DNA from: WRGT01 sp964450405
Lineage (GTDB): Bacteria > Spirochaetota > UBA4802 > UBA5550
DNA: 64,000 bases
NCBI GenBank assembly: GCA_964450405.1
Contig: CAYVCQ010000022.1
Location: 1 to 64,000, forward strand
Direction: 5' to 3'
Positions 8,897 through 17,606 of this stretch are shown here, one piece after another. The translations under genes and the position numbers were made by a program. The notes below the pieces were generated by a model. That model made no database searches, was not told where the DNA came from, and saw nothing but the letters and a program-made list of their open reading frames with translations. Within the stretch, counting starts at the first letter, position 1. The number at the start of each line of letters is the position of its first letter.

Positions 8897-9229
8897 ATGA
8901 ATAATCCAAAACTGCAGGCTTATGAGGCGCGGGCCTCTATTATAAAAGCGCTGGCTCATCCAAGCAGACTGCTTATTGTTGATGTGCTTAAAACACAGGA
9001 TAGATGCGTAGGGGAACTTACTGAGATGATAGGCTCTGACACTTCAACTGTTTCGAAACACCTGAGTATTTTAAAAAACTCAGGAATTGTTTCAGACACA
9101 AAGAAGGGAACCACCGTATATTATACGCTTCTATGTCCATGTATTCTGGACTTTATCGGATGCATTGAGGACGTGATAGAGAGCAATACAAATGCTCATA
9201 TCGAAAAATTAAGGTGCTGTAAGGCGTAG
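8897..9229 (+). CDS. ArsR-family metalloregulator
   Basis: 110-residue winged-helix repressor. The ArsR core is clear: KALAHPSRLLIVDVL, ELTEMIGSDTSTVSKHLSILK (recognition helix) and the wing GTTVYYTL. Only one Cys is found at the classic alpha3 metal site (DRCVGEL instead of ELCVCDL), but extra thiols lie in CPC, GC and a terminal CC, so the effector site may be C-terminal. Upstream and downstream palindromes suggest it represses itself and the thioredoxin-permease-DGC genes. AGAAAGG precedes the ATG. Confidence 0.88.
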   Translation: MNNPKLQAYEARASIIKALAHPSRLLIVDVLKTQDRCVGELTEMIGSDTSTVSKHLSILKNSGIVSDTKKGTTVYYTLLCPCILDFIGCIEDVIESNTNAHIEKLRCCKA

Positions 9230-9288
9230 ATTGAACCAGAGGTTCGCAAGAGTACACTATAGCATTTTCTCGGTTGAATTAAGATCCA

Positions 9289-9420
9289 TTTGTCATTTCG
9301 AATCCTTCGGCAGGCTCAGGATAAACCCCCAAGGGTGTTTAGACGAGCTCAGGAACCACAAGATATGGCCAGTAATCCTGTCGAACTGATCAGTCGCTAT
9401 CGCTCCTTTGAAATGACAAA
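9289..9420. repeat. Small inverted-repeat element (MITE-like)
   Basis: The ends read TTTGTCATTTCGA and TTGAAATGACAAA, a 13-bp terminal inverted repeat with one mismatch. The interior has a degenerate copy of the CTTCGGCAGGCTCAG family A core and a CCTGTCGAACTGATCAG stretch. It separates arsR from the genes it probably controls. Confidence 0.6.
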
Positions 9421-9558
9421 CGCTGTATTGATTCAGTCGTCAAACGCAATAGTAAGCAGACAAGAGTTTGCTGTCACTTGTCTGATATTTCCGGGTTTGA
9501 TCAAATCGTCTACTTAGTCCGGAATGACCGTAACCTGGAATTGTTTTGTATGTTATAC

Positions 9559-9574
9559 TTGGCTTATTTGCCAA
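9559..9574 (+). promoter_or_regulatory. ArsR-type operator before thioredoxin-permease genes
   Basis: TTGGC-TTATTT-GCCAA is a perfect 5-bp-arm palindrome 28 bases before the thioredoxin ATG. Its sequence and spacing nearly match the palindrome in the arsR promoter (8864-8880), which supports common control by the ArsR protein. Confidence 0.6.
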
Positions 9575-9602
9575 TTTGGAATTATATAAAGGGGGATATC
9601 AA

Positions 9603-9845
9603 ATGAACAAAATAGAAATACTAGGAACGGGATGCGCAAAATGCAACAAGCTTGAGGAGCTTGCGAAAAAGGCTGCTGATGAGATTGGGATTGAATATGA
9701 TTTAGTAAAGGTGAAAGAGATCGATAAGATAATGGGTTACGGTGTTATGGTAACTCCGGCCCTGGTTGTAAACGGCGTTGTTAAAGTCGCTGGAAAAATC
9801 CCCTCAATTGATGATCTGAAAAAGATGATAGGAGAGAGCAAATGA
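9603..9845 (+). CDS. Thioredoxin-family redox-active disulfide protein
   Basis: 80-residue minimal thioredoxin of the redox-active disulfide protein 2 type. It starts MNKIEILGTGCAKC with the active-site CxxC (Cys-Ala-Lys-Cys) and keeps the cis-Pro loop VTPALVVNG. The ATG at 9603 has GGGGG upstream; an earlier in-frame ATG at 9546 would overlap the operator and is rejected. It overlaps the permease gene by ATGA. In such operons the small thioredoxin probably serves reduction of a metalloid or thiol substrate for the permease. Confidence 0.88.
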   Translation: MNKIEILGTGCAKCNKLEELAKKAADEIGIEYDLVKVKEIDKIMGYGVMVTPALVVNGVVKVAGKIPSIDDLKKMIGESK

Positions 9846-10909
9846 AAGAGTGCGGCTGTGATAAATCTGCCGGTAACTGCTGCATAACCACCGAGAAAAA
9901 GAAAAAAAATTATATTCCTCTTTTTCTGATGTTCAGTGCGGGCGTTGTTCTATATATTTTTTTACTGGATATAACCGATTTTGTTGTATTCTCACTGCTC
10001 GGGCTTGATGCAGGAAGCAGGTCAACAATGGCGCTTCACTTTTTTATCTTCGAAGTACCGAAGGTTCTTCTGCTGCTGACCGTTATTGTTTTTATTGTGG
10101 GGATTATACGATCATATTTCTCACCTGAAAAAACACGGAAAGCATTAGAGGGTAAGCCTCTATTTATCGGGAATGTAATGGCCAGTATTCTTGGTCTGTT
10201 TACACCATTCTGTTCCTGTTCGGCGATACCTCTGTTCATCGGTTTTATGGAGACGGGGATACCGCTTGGTGTTACATTTTCATTTCTTATTGCAGCACCT
10301 ATGATCAACGAGGTTGCTCTGGTTCTTCTCTTCGGATTGTTCGGATGGAAAACTGCTTTGATATATGCTTCAACGGGTCTTCTGATTGCTATTACTTCAG
10401 GATGGATAATCGGAAAATTGAATATGAATCGTTTTGTCCAGGATTGGGTCTTTGAAATCAGAAGCGGAGTACTGAATCTTGAAGAGAGAGAGACCTCTTT
10501 CTCTGAAAGAATTGAAGCAGGATACGCGGCTGTTAAAGAGATAGTAGGCAAAGTATGGATATATATACTTATTGGTATTGGTGTAGGATCATTCCTGCAT
10601 GGATATGTGCCAGAAAACTTTATGGCATCAATCATGGGGAAAACCTGGTGGTCGGTACCTGCTGCAGTACTGATCGGGATACCTTTATATTCAAACGCAG
10701 CGGGAATTATACCTATACTGCAGGCTCTGATAGCAAAGGGAGCTTCGCTTGGAACGGCGCTTGCGTTTATGATGGCTGTAATCGGGCTCTCGCTGCCGGA
10801 GATGATTATACTAAAAAAAGTAATAAAACTTCCGCTGATGATACTTTTTGTATCTATTGTTGCCAGCGGCATAATGGTTGTTGGGTATCTTTTTAACTAT
10901 CTGTACTGA
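9842..10909 (+). CDS. ArsP-type permease (PF03773)
   Basis: 355-residue inner-membrane permease with about eight to ten hydrophobic segments. The family hallmark FTPFCSCSAIPLFIG is present, as are the SFLIAAPMINEVAL and GIPLYSNAAGIIP signatures. The N-terminus carries a Cys-rich cytoplasmic tail (CGCDKSAGNCC), possibly a metal or metalloid relay from the coupled thioredoxin. ArsP members export organoarsenicals; others are uncharacterised, so the substrate is uncertain. It is translationally coupled to the thioredoxin gene (ATGA). Confidence 0.85.
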   Translation: MKECGCDKSAGNCCITTEKKKKNYIPLFLMFSAGVVLYIFLLDITDFVVFSLLGLDAGSRSTMALHFFIFEVPKVLLLLTVIVFIVGIIRSYFSPEKTRKALEGKPLFIGNVMASILGLFTPFCSCSAIPLFIGFMETGIPLGVTFSFLIAAPMINEVALVLLFGLFGWKTALIYASTGLLIAITSGWIIGKLNMNRFVQDWVFEIRSGVLNLEERETSFSERIEAGYAAVKEIVGKVWIYILIGIGVGSFLHGYVPENFMASIMGKTWWSVPAAVLIGIPLYSNAAGIIPILQALIAKGASLGTALAFMMAVIGLSLPEMIILKKVIKLPLMILFVSIVASGIMVVGYLFNYLY

Positions 10910-10966
10910 CCCCCGCACCCCCGGAGGGGGCAAAGCTAATCCTTGCCCCCTCCGGGGGTGCGGGGG
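10910..10966. terminator. Large GC-rich palindrome after permease gene
   Basis: An approximately 24-bp near-perfect inverted repeat, made of CCCCGCACCC-type and CCGGAGGGGG-type blocks, starts within a base of the permease stop. There is no T-tract, so it may reduce read-through to the DGC gene, stabilise the mRNA 3' end, or be a mobile repeat (compare 55838-56009). Confidence 0.6.
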
Positions 10967-11030
10967 CTTGCTGGGGAGATTTTCAACATAAGACATAAAT
11001 AAGAAAACTAAATTTTAAAGGAGAAAATAT

Positions 11031-11462
11031 ATGGCCAGTTGTGATTGTGATGCAGGAATAAAAATAATCTATTCATGTTCTGGTGCAGCGGATGTTGGCG
11101 AGCTTGCCGACAGAGTAGTAAGGCAGTTAAGAAAAGATGGCATTGCTCAAGGTTCATGTATCGCTGCAATAGGAGCTGATCTTTCGGGGTATGTTCAATC
11201 CGCGAAGGGTGCAGATATGGCAATAGCTATAGATGGATGTTCTGTTGGATGTGCTAAATTAAATCTGGAGAAGATCGGAGTAATACCGGTTGCGATTAAT
11301 TTTGCAGATCTTGGTTATAAAAAGGGTGAGTCTCAATTTTCTGAAACACTTCTAGCCTCTGCTGTGAACGATATAAAAAGAGTTTTAAATGGTGAAAAGA
11401 AAGTAGTAGAACTGAAAATTAAAACATCCCAGGGCGGATGCGGCTGCGGAGGCAGATGCTGA
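11031..11462 (+). CDS. DGC-domain putative zinc-binding protein
   Basis: 143 residues. The PF08859 pattern is clear: an IIYSCSGAADVGELADR opening, GSCIAAIGAD, and the signature AIDGCSVGCAKLNLE that names the DGC family. The C-terminus is GGCGCGGRC, an added Cys cluster likely to bind metal. Cys residues also open the protein (CDCDAG). RBS AAAGGAG. It probably belongs to the ArsR regulon by position and gene content, although the palindrome between it and the permease could limit co-transcription. Confidence 0.85.
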   Translation: MASCDCDAGIKIIYSCSGAADVGELADRVVRQLRKDGIAQGSCIAAIGADLSGYVQSAKGADMAIAIDGCSVGCAKLNLEKIGVIPVAINFADLGYKKGESQFSETLLASAVNDIKRVLNGEKKVVELKIKTSQGGCGCGGRC

Positions 11463-11470
11463 TTCTTTCA

Positions 11471-11496
11471 GAACAAGGGGGTGCAGCCCCTTGTTC
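11471..11496 (+). terminator. Terminator hairpin after DGC gene
   Basis: GAACAAGGGG-GTGCAG-CCCCTTGTTC is a perfect 10-bp stem nine bases after the stop codon. The T-tract is weak (TATCTGTATTT). Confidence 0.75.
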
Positions 11497-11670
11497 TATC
11501 TGTATTTACTGCGGCAACTGCAAATCTTTTAGCTGCTGCTATGAATTCAAAAAGCTTTTAAACTCATGAAATTCCCCATTTCATTTTTATAAATAGCAAA
11601 CCTGGCGAAGAAAAGAATCCGAAAATGGCAAATCACCCAGCTTATCAGTAATAATTTTTAAAAAAACATA

Positions 11671-11709
11671 TTGACAATTAAGCAATAATAATGTACTGAA
11701 CAGTCAGTA
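11671..11709 (+). promoter_or_regulatory. TetR promoter with palindromic operator
   Basis: TTGACA (11671-11676) is followed 17 bases later by the palindrome TACTGA-ACAG-TCAGTA (11694-11709), which covers the -10 region. A TetR-family repressor gene starts 20 bases downstream, so autorepression is likely. Confidence 0.7.
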
Positions 11710-11729
11710 TATTATTTAAGACGAGGATT

Positions 11730-12347
11730 ATGAATAATCAGACAAAAAGTGAGCAAACCAGAGAAAAGGTAATTTTAGCCGGGATGGAATTGATTAACAA
11801 ACAGGGGTACACTGCAACATCCATGGATGATATTACCAAAGCTACCGGTGTAAAAAGGGGGAACCTATATTTTCACTTTTCCAGCAAAGAGGAGCTTGGC
11901 ATTGAAATGCTTACTTATGCCAGGGATGAATATATGTCATATCTTAAATCAAATCTCAGGGGTCAGAGCCCGATTGAGGATATACGTAACCTTCTTGAGG
12001 CAAGTTACAGGTTCCATAGATCGAAAAAATTTATCGGGGGATGTATCTTCGGAAATATCGCACTGGAGATGGCAGACTCCAACCAGAGGTTATCTTTATT
12101 TGTCCGGGAGCTTTTTGAAGAATGGATAATCCTTCTTGCGGGTCTGATACGCAAAGCGCAGAGCTCGGGCGAACTTAAGATCAATTGTTCACCGGAAGTT
12201 ATGGCGCGTCATATTGTCGCTTCAGTTGAAGGTGGTGTAATGCTTTCAAGGCTTAGTAAAAACGGACAGGATCTGAGAGACTGTCTTAATGCGGTTTATG
12301 CATTGCTTGGGATCTCTGAAGAATTGTCAGATAATATTCGTAAATAA
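11730..12347 (+). CDS. TetR/AcrR-family transcriptional regulator
   Basis: 205 residues. The N-terminal HTH is textbook: ILAGMELINKQGYTATSMDDITKATGVKRGNLYFHFSSKEELG in register (residues ~15-57). The ligand domain has the GGCIFGNIALEMAD segment typical of the AcuR/YcdC-like branch. RBS GAGG upstream. The ferredoxin-like gene begins 20 bases after its stop, so the regulator probably heads and controls that transcript through the palindrome at 11694. Confidence 0.92.
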   Translation: MNNQTKSEQTREKVILAGMELINKQGYTATSMDDITKATGVKRGNLYFHFSSKEELGIEMLTYARDEYMSYLKSNLRGQSPIEDIRNLLEASYRFHRSKKFIGGCIFGNIALEMADSNQRLSLFVRELFEEWIILLAGLIRKAQSSGELKINCSPEVMARHIVASVEGGVMLSRLSKNGQDLRDCLNAVYALLGISEELSDNIRK

Positions 12348-12366
12348 AAAAAGTCAGGGGGGAGTC

Positions 12367-13446
12367 ATGGCGGAAGATATTTATGTAAAATTGCGCGAAA
12401 AGATTGATCAATACTCAGTTGGTTTGAGATCTACCGAAACAGGAAGCGAAATGAAAATTCTGAAGCAGCTTTTTACCGAGGATGAGGCTGCAATTTATCT
12501 CGGCATGACAAGGAGTCTTGAGTCTGCTAAAACTGTGGCATCCCGCCTGGGTATGGATGCAGATTATGTGAAAAAAAATCTTGATGACATGACTGAGAAG
12601 GGGCTGACCTTTCCCAGAACCAGAGATGGGGTCAGATACTATGCTGCAGCTCCATTTATGCACGGATTCTTTGAACATCAGATATTCAGAAAACAGAAGG
12701 ATCCGGCAGTTGCTCCTCTATTTGAAGATTATATCATGGGGGGATTTCTTCCCAGAACCGCTTCGATGCGCACTGTCCCTGTAATGATGGAAGTTAATAT
12801 AAAAGATACAGTTCTGCCATTTGATGATGTTAAGGCTATGATTCAGTCAAGGGAGAAGATAGGTCTCTTCAGGTGCGCATGCAATTATCATGTTGCACAG
12901 CTAGGTTCAGATTGTAAAAGACCCGCAGAGGTATGTCTTGCCTTCGATTTTTACGCGGAGTATGTAATAGATGAGATGAAATACGGGAGATGGATTACCC
13001 GTGATGAAGCCATGAAGGTTCTGGAGGACTCCGAGAAGGCGGGACTTGTGCATCAGACTGCGGGGGATCTCCGAAATACAGAGGCTGTGTGCAACTGCTG
13101 TCCGGAATGCTGTACGGTACTCCGTAGAGTGAAGATGTTCCCTAAACCGGCGGCTCTGAAAAATACAAATTATAAACTGGAGCAAAATGCTTCTGCATGC
13201 ACACTTTGCACAGTATGTCTTGACAGATGCCCGATGGAAGCGCTGACACTTGAAGATGATGAAATTAAGATAAACAGAGACAGGTGTATCGGCTGCGGAC
13301 TCTGCACTACAACCTGTGAGTTCAAGGCCCTTTCATTGGTAAAAAAACCTGAAGCGGAAGTAAAAGCTCCTCCCGAGAAATATGAATTTATGCGATCTAC
13401 AATAGATTTAATGAATGAACTTGAGCTGGAGGCGGGACGCAATTAG
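12367..13446 (+). CDS. 4Fe-4S dicluster ferredoxin-like protein
   Basis: 359 residues. The N-terminal ~110 residues contain a helical wHTH-like region (LFTEDEAAIYLGM, MTEKGLTFPRTRDG). The middle has Cys clusters FRCACNYH, DCKRPAEVC and VCNCCPECC that may bind an extra cluster. The C-terminus has two ferredoxin motifs, CTLCTVCLDRCP and CIGCGLCTTTCEF, for two 4Fe-4S clusters. GGGGGGAG precedes the ATG. It is co-directional with the TetR gene (20-base gap) and upstream of the molybdopterin oxidoreductase, suggesting an electron carrier for it. Physiological substrate unknown. Confidence 0.8.
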   Translation: MAEDIYVKLREKIDQYSVGLRSTETGSEMKILKQLFTEDEAAIYLGMTRSLESAKTVASRLGMDADYVKKNLDDMTEKGLTFPRTRDGVRYYAAAPFMHGFFEHQIFRKQKDPAVAPLFEDYIMGGFLPRTASMRTVPVMMEVNIKDTVLPFDDVKAMIQSREKIGLFRCACNYHVAQLGSDCKRPAEVCLAFDFYAEYVIDEMKYGRWITRDEAMKVLEDSEKAGLVHQTAGDLRNTEAVCNCCPECCTVLRRVKMFPKPAALKNTNYKLEQNASACTLCTVCLDRCPMEALTLEDDEIKINRDRCIGCGLCTTTCEFKALSLVKKPEAEVKAPPEKYEFMRSTIDLMNELELEAGRN

Positions 13447-13514
13447 TTTCTGTCAATGTGATTGGTATTTCTGTACAATACTATAGCAGTTTATGATTTG
13501 ATAAGACCATTTTC

Positions 13515-13676
13515 TGTCATTCCGGTTTTGCAGCTTCAATTCTGGAGCAAACATGATGTTTGCCTGCCAGCAAGTAACACGATGTTACATTAATGCTGGC
13601 CAAATACCGGAATCTCATTAACAATGCATTATCTGTGGTATTCCGGCATTCCGCTATCGCTCCAGCCGGAATGACA
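13515..13676. repeat. Dispersed inverted repeat, family B (copy 1)
   Basis: Begins TGTCATTCCGGTTTTGCAGC and ends CCGGAATGACA, with CCGGAAT/ATTCCGG units inside. The first 27 bases are identical to those starting at 53974, and a shorter relative lies at 62299-62381. Non-autonomous repeat element. Confidence 0.75.
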
Positions 13677-13758
13677 AAGAATTAATTAAATCGTAAAATG
13701 CTAAAGTGGTGATATCTCATAATTTTTTTAATTCGTAAATTTAAGTAATTAGCCACAG

Positions 13759-13824
13759 AGACACGGAGGCACAGAGGTTTAATATGGTTTATATCATAAA
13801 TTTAAAATATTATTCTCCGTGTCT
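13759..13824. repeat. Inverted repeat of the CACAGAGACACGGAG type
   Basis: AGACACGGAG (13759-13768) and CTCCGTGTCT (13815-13824) are perfect reverse complements around a 46-base AT-rich spacer. The preceding CCACAGAG resembles a dispersed repeat seen in many environmental genomes. Confidence 0.55.
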
Positions 13825-13901
13825 TTCTTGAAAGTTTGAATCATATTTGTATGGTCTGGGGATTAGAAATAGATAAAAAATAATTTTTAGGGATAAAACA
13901 A

Positions 13902-16139
13902 ATGAGTGTAACATCAGATAAAACTGTATTCAGAACATGCCCACTGTGTGAAGCAACCTGCGGTCTGGCCATTACTCTGTCGGGTAACACTGTGACCGGT
14001 ATCCGCGGAGACAGGGATGATGTTTTCAGCCGCGGGTATATTTGCCCTAAAGGTGCCTCATTGAATAAACTTCATGAAGATCCGGACCGTCTTCGCAAGC
14101 CCATGCTCCGCATTGGACAGCAGTGGAGTGAAGTTTCATGGGAAAGGGCATTTGAAGAGGTGGAGAAGGGTTTATCTGCAGTAAAGAAACAGTATGGTCA
14201 GGATGCTGTGGCTGTATATCTGGGGAACCCGAACACTCATACAATTGCCAGTATTGCCTTATCGCCTTTGTTGAAATCAATCAGAAGTAAAAATACATAT
14301 TCATCATCTTCAGTGGACCAGCTCCCTAAACAAATGGCCTGCGGACTGATGTACGGCAATGCGAATACAATTACAATTCCGGACATTGACCGCACGTCGC
14401 ATTTGCTGATAATCGGCGCAAATCCTCTTGCATCAAACGGCAGTCTCTGCACTGCTCCTGATTTCCCGGCACGCCTGAAGGCAATTAAGGAGAGAGGGGG
14501 AAAAATTGTAGTTATTGATCCAAAAAAAACAGCCACAGCCGGTATGGCCGATGAACATCATTTTATCCGCCCGGGTACAGATGCTCTGCTGCTCTTTGCA
14601 ATGATCCGGACAATCTTTGAAGAGAATAAAAGTAATATTGGAGATATATCGAGTATACTAAATGGTCTTGATACTGTTAAAGAATTATCAGAACCGTTTT
14701 CTCCGGAAAAGGTTTCGCCGATATGCGGAATCTCTGCCATAGATATCCGCCGCATGGCAATTGAATTTGCAGGTGCAAAAAGCGCTGTAGCGTACGGCCG
14801 GATGGGTGCAAGCACGGTGCTTTTCGGAGGACTGACTAACTGGCTTGTAGATGTGTTAAACATCATTACGGGAAATTTTGACCGGCCGGGAGGAGTAATG
14901 TTTACCACACCGGCACATATTTCTAAGAAAAGAAATCCCGCCGTGAAAGAATTCAGAGTCGGCAGATGGAGAAGCCGTATACATGATTTCCCTGAAATTC
15001 TTGGTGAATTTCCAGCATTTACACTTGCGGATGAAATAGAAACTCCAGGTGATGGACAGATACGTTCTCTGATATGCATAACCGGCAATCCTGTAATCTC
15101 AAATCCTAATAGCCGTCGTTTAGATGCTGCGCTGGATAAACTGAATTTTATGGTCTCTGTGGATTTTTATCTTAACGAAACCAGCCGGCATGCCGATGTA
15201 ATACTCCCTCCGTCATCTCCTCTTTCACAGGGACATTATGATTTTGTATTTAATATGTTTTCAGTGCGCAACATATCAAAATATTCCGCACCTGTTATTC
15301 CTATGGAACCGGGGGAGATGGGCTTCTGGGAGATACTTACAAGACTGACTCTTATATCGTCAGGGATGGGGGCTTCGGCTGATCCGTATTCACTGGATGA
15401 TTATATAATACGCCAGATGATAGATGCAGAGATGAAGTCACCTGAGAGCAGTATTGCTGTTAAATCGGCGGAGGAGATGCTTGCTATACTGAAACCTCTA
15501 AAGGGTCCCGAGCGGATGCTGGACTTTCTCCTGAGAACCGGACCTTATGGAGGCGGATTCGAGAATAATAACAGCGGATTATCATTTCAGAAATTGCTTG
15601 ATAATCCTCACGGTATCGACATGGGGCCGCTGATGCCGAGGCTGCCGGAAATACTATCCACTTCATCGGGGAAAATAGAATTGGCGCCGGCGTTTATAAT
15701 AGGGGATGTTCCGAGGCTTGAGGCTCAGTTGAGTTCTTTGCCCGCTGATGGTTTTAATCTCATAGGACGCAGAGACTTGAGGTCAAATAATTCATGGATG
15801 CACAATATCCCCGTGCTGGTTTCCGGAAAAGCGCGATGTACTCTTCAAATCAATCCTGATGATGCAGTCAAACTGGGAGTTGCTTCCGGTGATAATGTTT
15901 GTATCCGCAGCCGGGTCGGATCAGTAACAGTTCCTGTGGAAGTTACCGGCGATATGATGCAGGGTGTAGTCTCTCTCCCTCATGGCTGGGGGCACGATCT
16001 TCCAGGTATCAATATGCGTGTGGCACAGGCCAATGCCGGAATTAACAGCAATATACTTTCAGATGAAGCAAGCTTCGATCTTTTATCGGGGAATGCGGTG
16101 TTAAATGGTATTCCTGTGCAGATTTCTTTTCCAGGATAA
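13902..16139 (+). CDS. Molybdopterin-dependent oxidoreductase (FdhA/DMSO-reductase superfamily)
   Basis: 745 residues. The 4Fe-4S motif is CPLCEATC (C13, C16, C20) plus CPKG (C48); then the Molybdopterin domain, including GKIVVIDPKKTATA, and the C-terminal dinucleotide-binding domain from ~605 (LIGRRDLRSNNSWMHN, LQINPDDAVKLGV). At the metal-ligand region it reads SSSSVDQLPK: no Sec or Cys of classical formate dehydrogenase, suggesting Ser coordination or another reaction. No Tat signal is visible, so it is cytoplasmic. The upstream ferredoxin-like protein is a likely partner. Substrate not determinable. Confidence 0.85.
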   Translation: MSVTSDKTVFRTCPLCEATCGLAITLSGNTVTGIRGDRDDVFSRGYICPKGASLNKLHEDPDRLRKPMLRIGQQWSEVSWERAFEEVEKGLSAVKKQYGQDAVAVYLGNPNTHTIASIALSPLLKSIRSKNTYSSSSVDQLPKQMACGLMYGNANTITIPDIDRTSHLLIIGANPLASNGSLCTAPDFPARLKAIKERGGKIVVIDPKKTATAGMADEHHFIRPGTDALLLFAMIRTIFEENKSNIGDISSILNGLDTVKELSEPFSPEKVSPICGISAIDIRRMAIEFAGAKSAVAYGRMGASTVLFGGLTNWLVDVLNIITGNFDRPGGVMFTTPAHISKKRNPAVKEFRVGRWRSRIHDFPEILGEFPAFTLADEIETPGDGQIRSLICITGNPVISNPNSRRLDAALDKLNFMVSVDFYLNETSRHADVILPPSSPLSQGHYDFVFNMFSVRNISKYSAPVIPMEPGEMGFWEILTRLTLISSGMGASADPYSLDDYIIRQMIDAEMKSPESSIAVKSAEEMLAILKPLKGPERMLDFLLRTGPYGGGFENNNSGLSFQKLLDNPHGIDMGPLMPRLPEILSTSSGKIELAPAFIIGDVPRLEAQLSSLPADGFNLIGRRDLRSNNSWMHNIPVLVSGKARCTLQINPDDAVKLGVASGDNVCIRSRVGSVTVPVEVTGDMMQGVVSLPHGWGHDLPGINMRVAQANAGINSNILSDEASFDLLSGNAVLNGIPVQISFPG

Positions 16140-16228
16140 TGTTATAAATATGAATTTTGCTGTGGAATGCGGAGTTTGTAGAGATTTTAAATATTGAAGA
16201 GGATAATACAAATGTTATTGTAATTTTG

Positions 16229-16266
16229 GAGGAGTTCATGAGAAATCAGATTCTGCATGAACTCCT
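16229..16266. terminator. Bidirectional terminator hairpin between convergent genes
   Basis: GAGGAGTTCATG (16229-16240) and CATGAACTCCTC (16255-16266) form a perfect 12-bp stem with a 14-base loop, between the oxidoreductase stop and the inositol-phosphate synthase stop on the other strand. Confidence 0.75.
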
Positions 16267-16286
16267 CTCGTAATATTTCTTTATCT

Positions 16287-17606
16287 TTAATTATATGTTT
16301 CAGAACCGAGGCATGTTACAGGCGGTTCATTCATGAGCCACCTTAGAGTGTTTTTAAATCTCATCAGCTGAACAAAGAGATCATGTTCCGGTTCCTCATT
16401 CGGCAGATGCATCGGGCTCTTCCAGTAGAATGACAACCACTCCTGATTTCCTGAAAGACCGGCTCTCTGAGCAAGGTCGAGAAAGATAACAAGATCAAGT
16501 ACAATTGGAGCTGCTAGTATTGAGTCACGGCAGAGAAAGTTGACTTTCACCTGCATGGGATAGCCGAGCCATCCGAATATATCTATATTGTCCCAGCCCT
16601 CCTTGTTGTCGCCCCGGGGAGGGTAGTAGTTAATACAAACCTTATGATAAAAATTTCCATATAGATCAGGATAGATGTCCGGCTGACAGATCTGATCAAG
16701 AACAGAAAGTTTACTAACCTCTTTAGACTTGAATGATTCAGGATCATCCAGTACTTCACCGTCTCTGTTGCCCAGTATATTTGTAGAGAACCATCCGGTC
16801 ATCCCCAGCATCCGGGCCTTAAATCCCGGAGCTAGAATTGTTTTCATAAAAGTCTGACCCGATTTAAAATCCTTCCCCCCCATTGGAGCTTTTCTTTTAT
16901 CGGCCAGTTCCCAGAAAGCTGGAATGTCGTTGCAGAGATTCGGCGCACCGTTTGCATATGGAATACCAAGGTCCATCGCGGCGTAACAGTAGATCATACT
17001 CGGTGCAATTGCAGGGTGGTTCTCTTTCAGTGCTTTTTCTAAATTTGCAAGAGTATCGTGTACACCGGGAATCATCTCCTGATAAATTTCAGTACTCCCG
17101 CACCATACCATGACAAATCGGGAGATATTCTTTTCATCTTTGAACTTTGCAATATCATCCTTAACCATCTGGACCAGGTCCCAATGGGTCGGAGCATTCT
17201 TTACATTTTTACCATCAAGATTTTTTACAAAGTGCCGGTTGAATACTGCCTTCCACGGTTTGATCATAGAAAGTTCGTCTTTCACTGATTCAAGATCATC
17301 ATTAGAGAGTACCTGGGCGTTTTTAGCTGATTCATATACAGTGTCCTCAAAGATGTCCCATCCGCCGAATTCCATATCCTTGAGAGTTGCCAGAGAGATA
17401 AAATCTTTAATATCAATCTCTTTAGCGTTATCTCCTGAACCGGTTCTGATTTTCCCCATCTGAGATAATGAACCTATAGGTTTGTTCAACCCTCTTCTTA
17501 TCATCATAACGCCTGCGATAAACGTAGTGCTCACTGCACCAAGTCCTGGAATAAGCACTCCGAGTTTTCCATCCGGATTTTTAATTTCATTTTTGTATGA
17601 TGTCAA
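16287..17606 (-). CDS. ino1: Myo-inositol-1-phosphate synthase
   Basis: Converts glucose-6-phosphate to inositol-1-phosphate with NAD as catalytic cofactor, the first step to phosphatidylinositol or inositol compatible solutes. 439 residues, normal for the bacterial form. The NAD-binding loop GVLIPGLGAVSTTFIAG is near residue 17, and the core includes LGMTGWFSTNILGNRDG and the catalytic-region motif MQVKVNFLCRDSILAAP. The start is TTG at 17606 with AAGGAG six bases upstream. It is monocistronic, convergent with the oxidoreductase gene. No inositol monophosphatase or PI-synthase gene is adjacent. Confidence 0.93.
   Translation of the reverse strand: MTSYKNEIKNPDGKLGVLIPGLGAVSTTFIAGVMMIRRGLNKPIGSLSQMGKIRTGSGDNAKEIDIKDFISLATLKDMEFGGWDIFEDTVYESAKNAQVLSNDDLESVKDELSMIKPWKAVFNRHFVKNLDGKNVKNAPTHWDLVQMVKDDIAKFKDEKNISRFVMVWCGSTEIYQEMIPGVHDTLANLEKALKENHPAIAPSMIYCYAAMDLGIPYANGAPNLCNDIPAFWELADKRKAPMGGKDFKSGQTFMKTILAPGFKARMLGMTGWFSTNILGNRDGEVLDDPESFKSKEVSKLSVLDQICQPDIYPDLYGNFYHKVCINYYPPRGDNKEGWDNIDIFGWLGYPMQVKVNFLCRDSILAAPIVLDLVIFLDLAQRAGLSGNQEWLSFYWKSPMHLPNEEPEHDLFVQLMRFKNTLRWLMNEPPVTCLGSETYN

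Larger units (their letters stand above)
9230..9602. other. Repeat-filled gap between arsR and thioredoxin gene
   Basis: No gene is supported. It holds a 132-bp element with terminal inverted repeats (9289-9420), a second short repeat-like tract ending CCGGAATGAC (near 9530), and the operator at 9559-9574. Confidence 0.6.
13447..13901. other. Repeat-rich gap before molybdopterin oxidoreductase
   Basis: No gene is supported. It contains a family B repeat region (13515-13676) and a CCACAGAGACACGGAGG-type inverted repeat (13759-13824). An AGGGAT ribosome-binding site precedes the next ATG. Confidence 0.55.

Noticed and set aside
9290..9517. 75-codon ORF in the arsR-thioredoxin gap
   Set aside because: It lies entirely in inverted-repeat DNA and has no RBS.
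10036..10872. 278-codon ORF on the minus strand
   Set aside because: Antisense shadow of the ArsP-type permease; Ser/Ile/Pro-rich composition with no domain.
11497..11670. Small Cys-rich ORF after the DGC gene
   Set aside because: Short readable Cys-containing stretch without a start or RBS; nothing supports translation.
14558..15088. 176-codon ORF on the minus strand
   Set aside because: Antisense to the molybdopterin oxidoreductase, whose motifs are complete.
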